In this document: in pieces, positions 25,033 through 33,382 of the stretch
Numbering within the stretch: the first letter of the stretch is position 1
How the letters are laid out: each line of letters starts with the position of its first letter
NCBI GenBank assembly: GCA_963703235.1
Contig: OY969802.1
Coordinates: 1,302,001 to 1,366,000 of the forward strand
Direction of reading: 5' to 3'
DNA length: 64,000 bases
Source: VRUE01 sp963703235
GTDB taxonomy: Bacteria > Actinomycetota > Thermoleophilia > Solirubrobacterales > 70-9
Notes under the pieces: generated by a model
Told to the model about the DNA's origin: nothing
The model's input: only the letters and a program-made list of their open reading frames with translations
The model's database searches: none
Made by a program: the position numbers and the translations under genes

Positions 25033-25515
25033 ATGTTGTTCTCGACGAAGGCGGAGTACGGCGTGCGGCTGATGGTCGAGCTGGGTCGCCAGCCCGACAC
25101 GGCGCCGATCTCGCTCAGCGCCGTCGCCGAGGCGGAGCGGCTGCCGCTCTCCTACCTCGAGCACCTGGTCGCGCGGCTGCGCAAGGCCGGCCTGGTCACC
25201 TCGACGCGGGGCGCCCACGGCGGCTACAGCCTCGCCAAGCCGGCAGCGGAAATCACCCTCGACCGGGTGGTCGAGGCGCTGGAAGGACAGATCGCGCCGA
25301 TGGAGTGCTTCCACGAGACTCCCGAGGGCAAGGTCCTCTGCTCGCACGAAAGCGACGGCGACCGTGCCTGCGCGACGAAGCTGCTCTGGACGCGGGTCCA
25401 GGGCGGCGTCACCAAGGCACTGGCCGGCACCACGCTGGCCGAGCTGGTCGAGTTCGCCGGCGGCGCAGAGGGCGCGCCCGCCGAGGCCGAGCCGGTCGGC
25501 AGCGCCGCCGCCTAA
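25033..25515 (+). CDS. Rrf2/IscR-type iron-sulfur-responsive regulator
   Basis: A 160-residue Rrf2-family protein: winged helix with FSTKAEYGVRLMVELGRQ, then LPLSYLEHLVARLRKAGLV and STRGAHGGYSLAK. The wing is followed by three cysteines in the usual cluster region (ECFHETPEGKVLCSHE and DRACATK), as in proteins that bind an Fe-S cluster and sense its status. A low-complexity Ala/Glu tail follows. It is the first gene of sufC-sufS-sufU, so it most likely regulates the SUF system. The ATG at 25033 begins almost immediately after a motif also found before the Rieske-sufB-sufD block. Confidence 0.88.
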   Translation: MLFSTKAEYGVRLMVELGRQPDTAPISLSAVAEAERLPLSYLEHLVARLRKAGLVTSTRGAHGGYSLAKPAAEITLDRVVEALEGQIAPMECFHETPEGKVLCSHESDGDRACATKLLWTRVQGGVTKALAGTTLAELVEFAGGAEGAPAEAEPVGSAAA

Positions 25516-25544
25516 CACCAACCACACCCAGAAACGGAGCGAAA

Positions 25545-26315
25545 TTGGCTGAGCTGGAGATACGCAACCTGCACGTCAGCGCCGAGGGCAAGGAGATCCT
25601 CCGCGGCCTCGACCTCGACGTCGAGAAGGGCAAGGTGCACGCGCTGATGGGGCCGAACGGGTCGGGCAAGTCGACCCTGGCCAACGCGATCATGGGCCAC
25701 CCCTCGCTGGAGGTCACCGACGGCACGATCGTCTTCAAGGGCGAGGACGTGACCGAGGCCGACCCCGACGAGCGCTCCCGCGCCGGCCTCTTCATGGCCT
25801 TCCAGTATCCGGTCGCGATCCCAGGCGTCTCGGTCAGCAAGTACCTGCGGATGATCCTCAACGCCCGCCGCGAGGCGCAGGGCGAAGCCGAGATCAAGAT
25901 CAAAGAGTTCGCCAAGGTCGCCCAGGAGGCGATGGAGCTGGCGAACATCCCCAAAGACTTCTCCAGCCGCTACCTCAACGACGGCTTCTCCGGCGGCGAG
26001 AAGAAGCGGATGGAGCTGCTGCAGCTGGCGCTGCTGCGACCGGAGATCGCGGTGCTCGACGAGACCGACTCCGGCCTCGACATCGACGCGCTGCGGACCG
26101 TCGCCGACGGCGTCAACAAGTTCGCCGGCCCCGACATGGGCGTCCTCATCATCACCCACTACCAGAGGATCCTGCACATGGTCGAGCCCGACTCCGTCCA
26201 CGTCATGTTCGAGGGACGGATCGTCAAAGAGGGCGGCCCGGAGCTGGTCACCCAGCTCGAGGAGAAGGGCTATGGCTGGATCCGCGAGGAGGTGGAGGCG
26301 GGAGCCTCCGCGTAA
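25545..26315 (+). CDS. sufC: SUF system ATPase SufC
   Basis: An ABC-type ATPase (256 residues) that works with SufB and SufD as the Fe-S scaffold complex. It shows Walker A GPNGSGKSTLANAI, the Q-loop in AFQYPVAIPGVSV, signature LNDGFSGGEKKRMELLQL, Walker B IAVLDETDSGLDID and the switch His in VLIITHYQRIL, all typical of SufC. The TTG start at 25545 is supported by GGAG 6 bases upstream and the usual MAELEIRNLHV N-terminus. It lies 30 bases after rrf2 and 9 before sufS. The partners sufB and sufD are 4-5 kb away in a second block. Confidence 0.95.
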   Translation: MAELEIRNLHVSAEGKEILRGLDLDVEKGKVHALMGPNGSGKSTLANAIMGHPSLEVTDGTIVFKGEDVTEADPDERSRAGLFMAFQYPVAIPGVSVSKYLRMILNARREAQGEAEIKIKEFAKVAQEAMELANIPKDFSSRYLNDGFSGGEKKRMELLQLALLRPEIAVLDETDSGLDIDALRTVADGVNKFAGPDMGVLIITHYQRILHMVEPDSVHVMFEGRIVKEGGPELVTQLEEKGYGWIREEVEAGASA

Positions 26316-26324
26316 CGACGAGAC

Positions 26325-27629
26325 ATGGAGCCGGCGACCGCCAAGAGCCTGCGCCAGGACGCCGACGCGCGCGCCGCGGTAGCCGACCGAGCGGAAGCCT
26401 TCCCGATCGAGAAGGTGCGCGCCTCCTTCCCGGCGCTGGCGCGCGAGGTGCACGGGCGGCCGGTCGCCTACCTCGACAGCGGCGCCAGCTCGCAGCGGGT
26501 GCTGGCCTCGATCCAGGCGGTCGACCGCTACGAGCGCACCCACCACTCCAACGTCCACCGCGGCGCCCACACGATGTCGGCCGAGGCGACCGCGGCCTTC
26601 GAGGGAGCGCGGGCGACGGTCGCAGACCACATCGGCGCCGCCGACCGCCGCGAGATCGTCTTCGTCCGCAACGCGACCGAGGCGATCAACCTGGTGGCGC
26701 GGGCTTGGGGCGACGCCAACGTCGGTGCGGGCGACCGCATCGTCCTCACCGAGATGGAGCACCACTCCAACATCGTGCCCTGGCAGCAGCTGGCCGAGCG
26801 GAGCGGCGCCGAGATCGATTGGGTCCCCGTCACCGGCGCGGGCCTGCTCGACATGGAGGCGCTGGCGGCACTGCTGGAGCGCGGGCCGAAGCTGGTCGCG
26901 GTGACGCACGTCTCCAACGTGCTTGGCACCGAGAACCCGCTGGCGGAGATCTCGCGGCTCGCGCACGACGCTGGCGCCCTGGTGCTGGCCGACGGCGCCC
27001 AGGCGGCGCCGAAGCTGCCGCTCGACGTCGGGGCGCTGGGGGTCGACTTCTACGCCGTGACGGGCCACAAGCTGTACGCGCCGACCGGGATCGGCGCCCT
27101 CTGGGGTCGGCTCGACGTTCTGCGCCAAACGCCCCCCTTCCTGGGTGGCGGCTCGATGATCCGCAAGGTGACGAAGGCGGGCACGACCTATGCCGATCCG
27201 CCCACTCGCTTCGAGGCGGGCACGCCGGCGATCGCGCAGGCGATCGGGATGGCCTCGGCGCTGCGCTGGCTCGACGGGCTCGGCATGGAGACGGTCTTGG
27301 AGCACGAGCGCCAGACCGCCGACTACGCGCTCGAGCGGCTGGCCGAGGTGCCCGGCCTGCGGATCTTCGGCCCGCCCCGCGGGCCCAAGCGAATCGGCCC
27401 GGTCTCCTTCGAGCTGGAGGGCGTCCACGCCCATGACGTCTCCGAGATCCTCGACCGCCACGGTGTCGCCGTCCGCGCCGGCCACCACTGCGCGCAGCCG
27501 CTGATGGACCGGCTCGGCATCGCCGCCACTGCCCGCGCCAGCTTCGCCGTCCACACCGTTCCGAAAGAGATCGACCGCCTGGTCGAGGGCCTCCACGACG
27601 CCCGCAAGGTCTTCGGGCTGGACGACTGA
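26325..27629 (+). CDS. sufS: Cysteine desulfurase SufS
   Basis: A 434-residue class-V PLP enzyme that takes sulfur from cysteine and passes it to SufU. It has the group-II desulfurase features YLDSGASSQ, EMEHHSNIVPWQQLA, the PLP lysine in AVTGHKLYAPTG, and the active-site cysteine in RAGHHCAQPLM close to the C-terminus. A roughly 25-residue extra N-terminal stretch precedes the usual FPIEKVRASFPAL start. It is followed by a perfect 18-bp inverted repeat, then sufU. The sulfur source, cysteine, is made by the cysO-cysM-mec system elsewhere in the window. Confidence 0.95.
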   Translation: MEPATAKSLRQDADARAAVADRAEAFPIEKVRASFPALAREVHGRPVAYLDSGASSQRVLASIQAVDRYERTHHSNVHRGAHTMSAEATAAFEGARATVADHIGAADRREIVFVRNATEAINLVARAWGDANVGAGDRIVLTEMEHHSNIVPWQQLAERSGAEIDWVPVTGAGLLDMEALAALLERGPKLVAVTHVSNVLGTENPLAEISRLAHDAGALVLADGAQAAPKLPLDVGALGVDFYAVTGHKLYAPTGIGALWGRLDVLRQTPPFLGGGSMIRKVTKAGTTYADPPTRFEAGTPAIAQAIGMASALRWLDGLGMETVLEHERQTADYALERLAEVPGLRIFGPPRGPKRIGPVSFELEGVHAHDVSEILDRHGVAVRAGHHCAQPLMDRLGIAATARASFAVHTVPKEIDRLVEGLHDARKVFGLDD

Positions 27630-27633
27630 CCCA

Positions 27634-27681
27634 ACGATTGATCGATTGACCACCCCATAGCCGGGTCAATCGATCAATCGT
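27634..27681. repeat. Perfect 18-bp inverted repeat after sufS
   Basis: ACGATTGATCGATTGACC (27634-27651) and its exact reverse complement (27664-27681) flank a 12-base loop containing CCATAG. Its loop-proximal core matches the hairpin at 47613-47658 as TTGACC-N3-CCATAG-N3-GGTCAA. It begins 5 bases after the sufS stop codon and may act as a terminator or attenuator between sufS and sufU. The remaining 150 bases before sufU hold only a weak 40-codon minus-strand ORF (27682-27804). Confidence 0.85.
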
Positions 27682-27835
27682 CAGCGGTGTGGCGCTCCCG
27701 CCGATGGGGTGGCCTCGCCGTCGCTGCCGACGAAGACGTAGGCGTTCGCCAAGCCGACCCGGATCACGGTCAGGGCGGCGCCAAGGCCCACGGCCTTCGC
27801 CATCGCGGCAACCGCTGCGCTAGCCTCGCTCTCAT

Positions 27836-28292
27836 ATGGACGAGTTGTATCGCGAGCAGATCCTCGAGCACTACAAGCGGCCGCACAACTTCGGGCGGTT
27901 AGAGGAGCCGGACCTCGAGTTCGACGACTCGAACCCGTTCTGCGGCGACGAGCAGCACGTGACGATCCGGCTCGACGAGGAGGACCGGGTGGCCGAGGTC
28001 GCCTTCGAGGGGCAGGGCTGCGCGATCTCGACCGCGGCGACCTCGCTGCTGACCGACGAGCTGGTCGGCAAGACGCGCGAGGAGCTGCTGCGACTGCCGA
28101 AGGAGTTCGTCCTCGACCTGCTCGGGATAGAGAATCTCGGCAACGCGAATGAAGTGCGCGATGCTCGGCCTCAAGGTCGTCAAGAGCGCCAGCCTCGGCA
28201 CCGCCGCCGAATGGGAGGACGAGGGCGAGCGCGGCAGTCCCCCCGAGGCGGAGCGCGCAACGGACGCAGTCTGGCTCAACGCGAGCGAGTGA
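27836..28292 (+). pseudogene. sufU: SufU Fe-S assembly/sulfur-acceptor protein, apparent frameshift
   Basis: SufU is the zinc-bound sulfur acceptor for SufS. The first about 99 codons are standard (MDELYREQILEHYKRPHNFG, NPFCGD with the first Cys, GQGCAIS with the second). The family continuation RMKCAMLGLKVVKSA, carrying the third Cys, is in another frame. Dropping one A at 28133-28134 restores LLGIEISATRMKC and an open frame to the TGA at 28290-28292. Without this correction the protein loses its third zinc ligand. SufU is usually essential, so a sequencing error is at least as likely as a true loss. The tail overlaps nothing and converges on the 28303 gene. Confidence 0.85.
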
Positions 28293-28302
28293 CGCCGGTC
28301 GC

Positions 28303-29196
28303 TCACGCGACCGGCAGCGTGAGCCGCTCGATCTCCTCAGGCTCGATCGTCGTCAGGCGGATTTCCGCTCCAAGCTCGGAAACGCGGTCGGCTATCTGAT
28401 CCCGCACCGCGGCCGAGAGCGGCTCCTCCAATACCAAGATCAGCCACCCGACGGCCGGCCGGCCAAGGCGATTCTTGTAGATGGTCCACCGCCAGAGGAT
28501 GTCGGCGATTCTGTTGTTGATGTTCCGCCCAAGGTAAGAGCTCACTAGCTTGATCTCGACCAGGATGTCCAGACGCTGCTCGATGGTGCTGACGAGAATC
28601 CCGTCGAGGAGGAGTTTCGGTTCGCCCGCAACGCGCACACGGGTCTTCAGCTCGTACTCCTGCGGGGCGATCTTTCCCAGGTGCTCGAAGACCCTCTGCT
28701 CGATCTCACGCGCTCGGTTCATGACATCGCGACGCACAGGCGCCGGCGCAGAGGGCGGACTCTGCATCCCAGCGCTTGGGGCCGGTGGGCGCGAGATCTC
28801 TTCGATGGTGGCTGCGAGCTCGGCCTGTTCCTCCTCCTCGCTCTGAGGCTCCAGCTCGTTTTCGAGCTTGCCGATCTCCATTGAGGTCTTCGCTTCCTCT
28901 TTGTCCTCCTGCCGGCGCAGGCGCGGGAGCCCATACCGGATCAGGGCAAGTCCGCTGGCCAGCAGGATCAGGCCGAAATATGGAGCGGCCCCGCCGAGGC
29001 TCCGGGCCATCTGCTGGCGGTCGTGGATCTCATCTTCGCCGAGAGGCGTCAGCTCGTTCAGCTCGCGCTCGGAGACCAGCAGCACATCGGTGTCGCGCAG
29101 GATCAGCGCCGGCACGACGAACGCGGCGACGCAGAGGAAGACCCCGATCGAGAGGACGAATTTGGTGAAGCCATGGGCTTCGGGCCGGGGCATCAT
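28303..29196 (-). CDS. Membrane protein with PD-(D/E)XK-like C-terminal domain
   Basis: A 297-residue protein with two membrane helices (roughly residues 10-33 and 72-90), a long acidic coiled linker (EDKEEAKTSMEIGKLENELE ... EEEEQAEL) and a C-terminal globular domain. In that domain LLLDGILVST followed by LDILVEIKLV resembles the D-x(n)-ExK active site of PD-(D/E)XK nuclease-fold proteins. I do not recognise a named family. Whether it cuts nucleic acid is unknown; the fold is also used in non-catalytic roles. It converges with sufU and lies inside the gap that splits the SUF genes. Confidence 0.6.
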   Translation of the reverse strand: MMPRPEAHGFTKFVLSIGVFLCVAAFVVPALILRDTDVLLVSERELNELTPLGEDEIHDRQQMARSLGGAAPYFGLILLASGLALIRYGLPRLRRQEDKEEAKTSMEIGKLENELEPQSEEEEQAELAATIEEISRPPAPSAGMQSPPSAPAPVRRDVMNRAREIEQRVFEHLGKIAPQEYELKTRVRVAGEPKLLLDGILVSTIEQRLDILVEIKLVSSYLGRNINNRIADILWRWTIYKNRLGRPAVGWLILVLEEPLSAAVRDQIADRVSELGAEIRLTTIEPEEIERLTLPVA

Positions 29197-29279
29197 CGGT
29201 GAAACGGTGGCACGCAGGGCCGACGGAGCGACCGAGGCAACGAGCGGATCGGCAGCCCTCCGAAGCGCCGCGCTGTAAG

Positions 29280-29324
29280 CGCCGACGGGCCTAAAAGAGC
29301 TGGGCTCCCCTAGGCCCGTCGGCG
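29280..29324. terminator. 14-bp perfect stem-loop between the membrane-protein and VOC genes
   Basis: CGCCGACGGGCCTA (29280-29293) and TAGGCCCGTCGGCG (29311-29324) flank a 17-base loop. On the plus strand GGGTTTT follows, but the relevant gene just upstream is the minus-strand VOC gene, whose stop is 5 bases away. On that strand no T-tract is present. It is probably the VOC terminator. Confidence 0.6.
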
Positions 29325-29329
29325 GGGTT

Positions 29330-30115
29330 TTACATCTCCGGGTCCGGCTGGATCACGGCGAAGATCGCGCCCCAGGGGTCTTTGAGGACGGCGAGGCGGC
29401 CGACTTCGGCGACGTCCATCGGCCCGACGAAGACCTCGCCGCCACGCTCGTTCGCCTTCGCCAACGTCGCGTCGGCGTCCTCGACCGCGAAGTAGACGAG
29501 CCAGTGGGCGGGAACCTCGGCGGGGACTCGGTCGGTGATGTCGCTCAGGCCGCCGACCGTCTCCTCCCCCAACGAGATCGAGGTGTAGGTGCCCGCGCCC
29601 TCGAACTCTTTCTCCTCGAACGACCAGCCGAAGACGTCGCCGTAGAAGGACTTGGCGACCCCGGAATCGCGGGTGTTGAGCTCGTTCCAGCTCATCGCCC
29701 CCGGCTCACCGATTACGTCGGCGCCGATGTTCTTGCCGGGCTGCCAGATGCCGAAGGCGGCGCCGGTGGGGTCGGCGAGAACCGCCATACGACCGTAGTC
29801 GAGCACGCTCATCGGCTCGGCATGGACGACGGCGCCGGCCTCGCGCGCCTTGGCGACCGTCGCGTCGGCGTCCTCGACGCAGATGTAGTTGAGCCACGCG
29901 GGGGGCTGGCCCTCCATCATCAGCTTCATCACGCCGCCGATCGCCCTGTCCCCCAGCGTCGCGACCCGGTAGCCGCCGGTCTGCTCGGCGTTCTCGTCCT
30001 CCACGACGCTCCACCCGAAGAGGGCGCCGTAGAACTCGCCGGCGTCGTCCTGGTCGGGCGTGCCGAGGTCGATCCAGCAGAAGGTGCCGGGCTTGTAACT
30101 GGTCTTCGTGCTCAT
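29330..30115 (-). CDS. Tandem VOC (glyoxalase/dioxygenase-fold) protein
   Basis: A 261-residue protein of two similar VOC domains. Domain 1 has FCWIDLGTPDQDDAGEFYGA and ALFGWSV; domain 2 has SWNELNTRDSGVAKSFYGDV and FGWSFEE. Each ends with a DPTGAAFGIWQ or DPWGAIFAVIQ block. The usual metal His/Glu ligands are only partly visible, so a small-molecule-binding or unknown dioxygenase-like role is possible. The ATG at 30115 has AGGAG 7 bases upstream and is preferred to 30154. It is divergent from the Rieske-suf block. Confidence 0.82.
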   Translation of the reverse strand: MSTKTSYKPGTFCWIDLGTPDQDDAGEFYGALFGWSVVEDENAEQTGGYRVATLGDRAIGGVMKLMMEGQPPAWLNYICVEDADATVAKAREAGAVVHAEPMSVLDYGRMAVLADPTGAAFGIWQPGKNIGADVIGEPGAMSWNELNTRDSGVAKSFYGDVFGWSFEEKEFEGAGTYTSISLGEETVGGLSDITDRVPAEVPAHWLVYFAVEDADATLAKANERGGEVFVGPMDVAEVGRLAVLKDPWGAIFAVIQPDPEM

Positions 30116-30186
30116 GGGTCTGCTCCTAACGTAGAAGGGGGTCTCACCAACCAAGACCGCTCCTCGGACCGAATCTAATCGGTCGC

Positions 30187-30229
30187 CTGTGTCGCCTTTC
30201 CCGTCGTATACCCCGATAAGGCGACACAG
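30187..30229. repeat. 12-bp perfect inverted repeat upstream of the Rieske-sufBD block
   Basis: CTGTGTCGCCTT (30187-30198) and AAGGCGACACAG (30218-30229) surround a 19-base spacer with GTATACCCC. It lies in the 232-base divergent region between the VOC gene and the Rieske gene. An operator or stem-loop are both possible. Apart from this and the AGTAGGATT motif the region shows nothing recognisable. Confidence 0.65.
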
Positions 30230-30273
30230 AGCAGGAGGGGCGCCTGCTGGAGCGCTAAAATCCCGACTGTAGA

Positions 30274-30287
30274 AGTAGGATTAAGTT
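30274..30287 (+). promoter_or_regulatory. AGTAGGATT motif before the Rieske-sufBD block
   Basis: AGTAGGATTAAGTT shares its first 9 bases, and 12 of 14 overall, with the motif immediately upstream of rrf2. Its position 60-75 bases before the Rieske start fits a promoter or operator that could tie the two suf blocks together. Confidence 0.4.
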
Positions 30288-30347
30288 CCAACTCGCACTA
30301 GCGATGGCGGCAAAGCAGAGCTCGGCCGTCGAGGAGCAACCCACCTC

Positions 30348-30674
30348 ATGCCAGACACCGCAGGAACGTCGATCCCAGTGTGCCCGCTCGCCGAGCTGCC
30401 GCCCGGGAGCATGCGCCTGGTCGAGCACGGGGGCGAGAAGATCGGCGTCTTCAACTGCGACGGGGCGCTCTACGCGATCGAGGACCGCTGCTCGCACGAC
30501 GACGGGCCGCTGGCCGAGGGCGAGTTCGACGCCTCGACCTGCACGGTCGAGTGCCCGCGGCACGGCTCCCTCTTCGACCTGACCACCGGCAGGCCGAAGA
30601 CGCTTCCCGCCTATGCTCCGGTACGGACGTTCACGACGGCCGTCGTGGACGACACCATCGTCTTGGAGGTCTGA
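30348..30674 (+). CDS. Rieske-type ferredoxin of the SUF cluster
   Basis: A 108-residue soluble Rieske [2Fe-2S] protein with cluster motifs CSHDDGPLAEG and CPRHGSLFD (C-x-H and C-x2-H), of the non-heme iron oxygenase ferredoxin-subunit type. In Actinobacteria such a protein is regularly encoded inside suf operons, where an electron-transfer role in cluster assembly is assumed but unproven. No oxygenase subunit is adjacent here. It starts 5 bases before sufB after its stop, so the two are cotranscribed. The ATG at 30348 gives the standard compact form. Confidence 0.88.
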   Translation: MPDTAGTSIPVCPLAELPPGSMRLVEHGGEKIGVFNCDGALYAIEDRCSHDDGPLAEGEFDASTCTVECPRHGSLFDLTTGRPKTLPAYAPVRTFTTAVVDDTIVLEV

Positions 30675-30679
30675 TCGCC

Positions 30680-32113
30680 ATGGCAACGCCAGAGGCAGTC
30701 GCAGAGAAAAGAGAGCTCGCCGGCATCAACGCCGACTACAAGGAGAAGTTCGGCTTCCACGATCCCGAGACCGGCTACGCCTACAAAGCCCCGAAGGGCC
30801 TTTCGCGCGAAGTCGTCGAGTCGATCTCCGAGTACAAGGACGAGCCGCAGTGGATGCGGGACTTCCGGCTGAAGGCGCTGGAGCACTTCGAAAGCCGCCC
30901 GACCCCGACCTGGGGCGGCAACCTCGGCCAGATCGACTTCGAAGACATCCACTACTTCGTCCGCGCCTCCGAAAAGAACAGCCGCGACTGGGACGAGGTC
31001 CCGGAGGACATCAAGAACACCTTCGACCGGCTCGGCATCCCCGAGGCGGAGCGCAAATTCCTCTCCGGGGTCGGCGCCCAGTACGAGTCGGAGGTCGTCT
31101 ACCACCAGGTCAACGAGAAGCTCGAGGCCCAGGGCGTGATCTTCACCGACATGGACACGGCGCTGCGCGAGCACGAGGACCTGGTCCGCGAGTACTGGGC
31201 GACGATCATCCCGCCCAACGACAACAAACTGGCGGCGCTCAACTCGGCCGTCTGGTCGGGCGGCTCCTTCGTCTACGTGCCCGCCGGGGTCAAGGTGGAG
31301 ATGCCGCTGCAGGCCTACTTCCGGATCAACACCGAGAACATGGGCCAGTTCGAGCGGACGCTGATCATCGCCGAGGAGGGCTCCGACGTCCACTACATCG
31401 AGGGCTGCACGGCGCCGGTCTACTCGACCGACTCGCTGCACTCCGCGGTGGTCGAGATCATGGCCAAGCCGAGCGCGCGGGTGCGCTACACGACCGTCCA
31501 AAACTGGTCGCAGAACGTCTACAACCTGGTCACCAAGCGCGCCGTCGCCCAGGAGAAGGCGACGATGGAGTGGGTCGACTGCAACCTGGGATCGAAACTG
31601 ACGATGAAGTACCCCTCGATCTACCTGCTGGGCCAGGAAGCGCACGGCGAGATCCTCTCGATCGCCTTCGCCGGCGAGGGCCAGCACCAGGACGCCGGCG
31701 GCAAGATCATCCACGCGGCGCCGCGGACCTCGTCCTCGATCTTCTCCAAGTCGATCTCTAAGGACGGCGGGCGGGCGACCTACCGCGGCCTGCTCGAGGT
31801 CGCCGACGGGGCGACCGAGTCGCGCTCCAAGGTGGTCTGCGACGCGCTGCTGCTCGACGAGGACTCGCGCTCGGACACCTACCCGACGATCCGGATCGGC
31901 GAGAACGACGCCGATGTCGGCCACGAGGCGACCGTCTCGAAAATCGGCGACGAGCAGGTCTTCTACCTGCAGAGCCACGGGCTCGACGAGGAGGAGGCCT
32001 CGAAGATGATCGTCAACGGCTTCATCGAGCCGGTCACCAAAGAGCTGCCGATGGAGTACGCGGTCGAGCTCAACCGGCTGATAGAGCTGCAGATGGAGGG
32101 AAGCATTGGCTGA
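30680..32113 (+). CDS. sufB: Fe-S cluster assembly scaffold SufB
   Basis: SufB (477 residues) forms the SufBC2D scaffold on which Fe-S clusters are built. The protein carries the family blocks GLSREVVESIS, KNTFDRLGIPEAE, SAVWSGGSFVYVPAGVKVE, AEEGSDVHYIEGCTAP, the NWSQNVYNLVTKRA helix, and DVGHEATVSKIGDEQVFYLQ near the C-terminus. It lies directly after the Rieske gene and overlaps sufD by 8 bases. Its ATPase SufC is encoded about 5 kb upstream in the other suf block. Confidence 0.96.
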   Translation: MATPEAVAEKRELAGINADYKEKFGFHDPETGYAYKAPKGLSREVVESISEYKDEPQWMRDFRLKALEHFESRPTPTWGGNLGQIDFEDIHYFVRASEKNSRDWDEVPEDIKNTFDRLGIPEAERKFLSGVGAQYESEVVYHQVNEKLEAQGVIFTDMDTALREHEDLVREYWATIIPPNDNKLAALNSAVWSGGSFVYVPAGVKVEMPLQAYFRINTENMGQFERTLIIAEEGSDVHYIEGCTAPVYSTDSLHSAVVEIMAKPSARVRYTTVQNWSQNVYNLVTKRAVAQEKATMEWVDCNLGSKLTMKYPSIYLLGQEAHGEILSIAFAGEGQHQDAGGKIIHAAPRTSSSIFSKSISKDGGRATYRGLLEVADGATESRSKVVCDALLLDEDSRSDTYPTIRIGENDADVGHEATVSKIGDEQVFYLQSHGLDEEEASKMIVNGFIEPVTKELPMEYAVELNRLIELQMEGSIG

Positions 32114-33266
32114 GGTCGCGACCGAGCCGGCCTGGTTGGAGGAGAGGCGCCGCAAGGGCGCCTCTCTCGCGCAGAGCCTCTCCCTTCCCGACCAGAAGGC
32201 GAAGGGCTGGGAATTCACCGACCTCTCCGCGCTCGACCTCGACTCTTACGAGTCGGGGCCGGCGAACGCGACGATCGAAGGCGGCGAGGGCGCAACGGTG
32301 CTGCCGCTCGCCGCGGCACTCGAGTCCCACGAGACGCTGCTGCGCGAGCGGCTCGGCTCGCTGGTCCCGGTCGAGGACCCCTTCGTCGCCCGCAACGAGG
32401 CCGGCTGGCGCGACGGCGTCCTCGTCCACGTGCCGCGCGGCGTCAGGGTCGCCGAGCCAATTCGCGTCGAGCTGCCGCTCGACGAAGAGGGAGCCGCAGT
32501 CGCCTGGCGCACCGTTGTCGTGCTCGAGGAGGGCGCCGAGGCGGAGGTCTGGGAGCACTGCGCCTCGGCTGGAGACGAGACCGATGCCCTGCTCAACTCG
32601 GTCGTCGAGCTGCACGTCGGCCAGGCCGCGACCCTGCGCTACGTCAGCACCCAGGACATCTCCGAGCGGGCCTGGATCTTCGCCACCCAGCGGGCGCAGG
32701 TCGAGCGCGACGCCCGGCTCGACTGGACCGCGCTCGGCTTCGGCTCCGGCCGCGGCAAGGTGAGGATGGAGACCAACCTCGCCGGCCAGGGCTCCGAGGC
32801 GCGGGTGACCGGCGGCTACGTCGGCGCCGCCGGGCAGCACCTCGACTACGACACGACCCAGGAGCACGCCGCTCCCAACACGTTCTCCGACCTGGCCTTC
32901 CGCGGCGTTCTCGCCGCCGGGGGCACCGCCGTGTGGCGGGGGATGATCCGTGTCGACCCCGGCGCCCAGGGAACGGACGCCTTCCAGGTGAGCCGCAACC
33001 TGCTGCTCTCCCCCGATGCCCATGCCGACTCGATCCCGGGCCTCGAGATCGAAGCCGACGACGTTCGCTGCACTCACGCCGCCGCGATCGCCCAGATCGA
33101 CCGCGACCAGCTCTTCTACCTGACCTCGCGCGGGCTCGACCCGGCCGAGGCCAAGCAGCTGATCGTCGAGGGCTTCCTCGAGTCGCTGGTCGAGCGCCTG
33201 GCCGAGGGCCCGGTGCGCGACGAGGTCTCCGCCGCCCTGGAGCGGCGGCTCGGCGAGATCCTCTGA
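32106..33266 (+). CDS. sufD: Fe-S cluster assembly protein SufD
   Basis: SufD (386 residues) is the SufB partner. It has the N-terminal KGWEFTDLSALDL block, the DGVLVHVPRGVRV segment, and the C-terminal RCTHAAAIAQIDRDQLFYLT with SRGLDPAEAKQLIVEGF. The TTG start at 32106 overlaps the end of sufB by 8 bases and has the same TTG-GCT-GAG opening as sufC. The following 116 bases hold a tandem 12-bp repeat (CCTCTGATCCGG at 33260 and 33280) and a CCGG-rich hairpin region likely to terminate the operon. Confidence 0.95.
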   Translation: MAEVATEPAWLEERRRKGASLAQSLSLPDQKAKGWEFTDLSALDLDSYESGPANATIEGGEGATVLPLAAALESHETLLRERLGSLVPVEDPFVARNEAGWRDGVLVHVPRGVRVAEPIRVELPLDEEGAAVAWRTVVVLEEGAEAEVWEHCASAGDETDALLNSVVELHVGQAATLRYVSTQDISERAWIFATQRAQVERDARLDWTALGFGSGRGKVRMETNLAGQGSEARVTGGYVGAAGQHLDYDTTQEHAAPNTFSDLAFRGVLAAGGTAVWRGMIRVDPGAQGTDAFQVSRNLLLSPDAHADSIPGLEIEADDVRCTHAAAIAQIDRDQLFYLTSRGLDPAEAKQLIVEGFLESLVERLAEGPVRDEVSAALERRLGEIL

Positions 33267-33382
33267 TCCGGTCCCCGCACCTCTGATCCGGCCTGAACCG
33301 GTTTGCGTACCGGCTCAGCCGGGTATTCCAAACGCGCCGAAGCCGCGCGGCCGATTCGCCCGCGGCGAGGAGGAGAAGGACG

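Noticed and set aside
27682..27804. 40-codon minus-strand ORF between sufS and sufU, vaguely like the start of a metallo-beta-lactamase-fold protein
   Set aside because: The resemblance is confined to about 20 residues and the metal-binding HxHxDH region is absent, so no function is assigned.
33260..33291. Tandem CCTCTGATCCGG repeat after sufD as a possible operator
   Set aside because: The first copy is part of the sufD stop region and the pair is followed by CCGG-rich hairpin sequence; it is more simply a terminator-region duplication.
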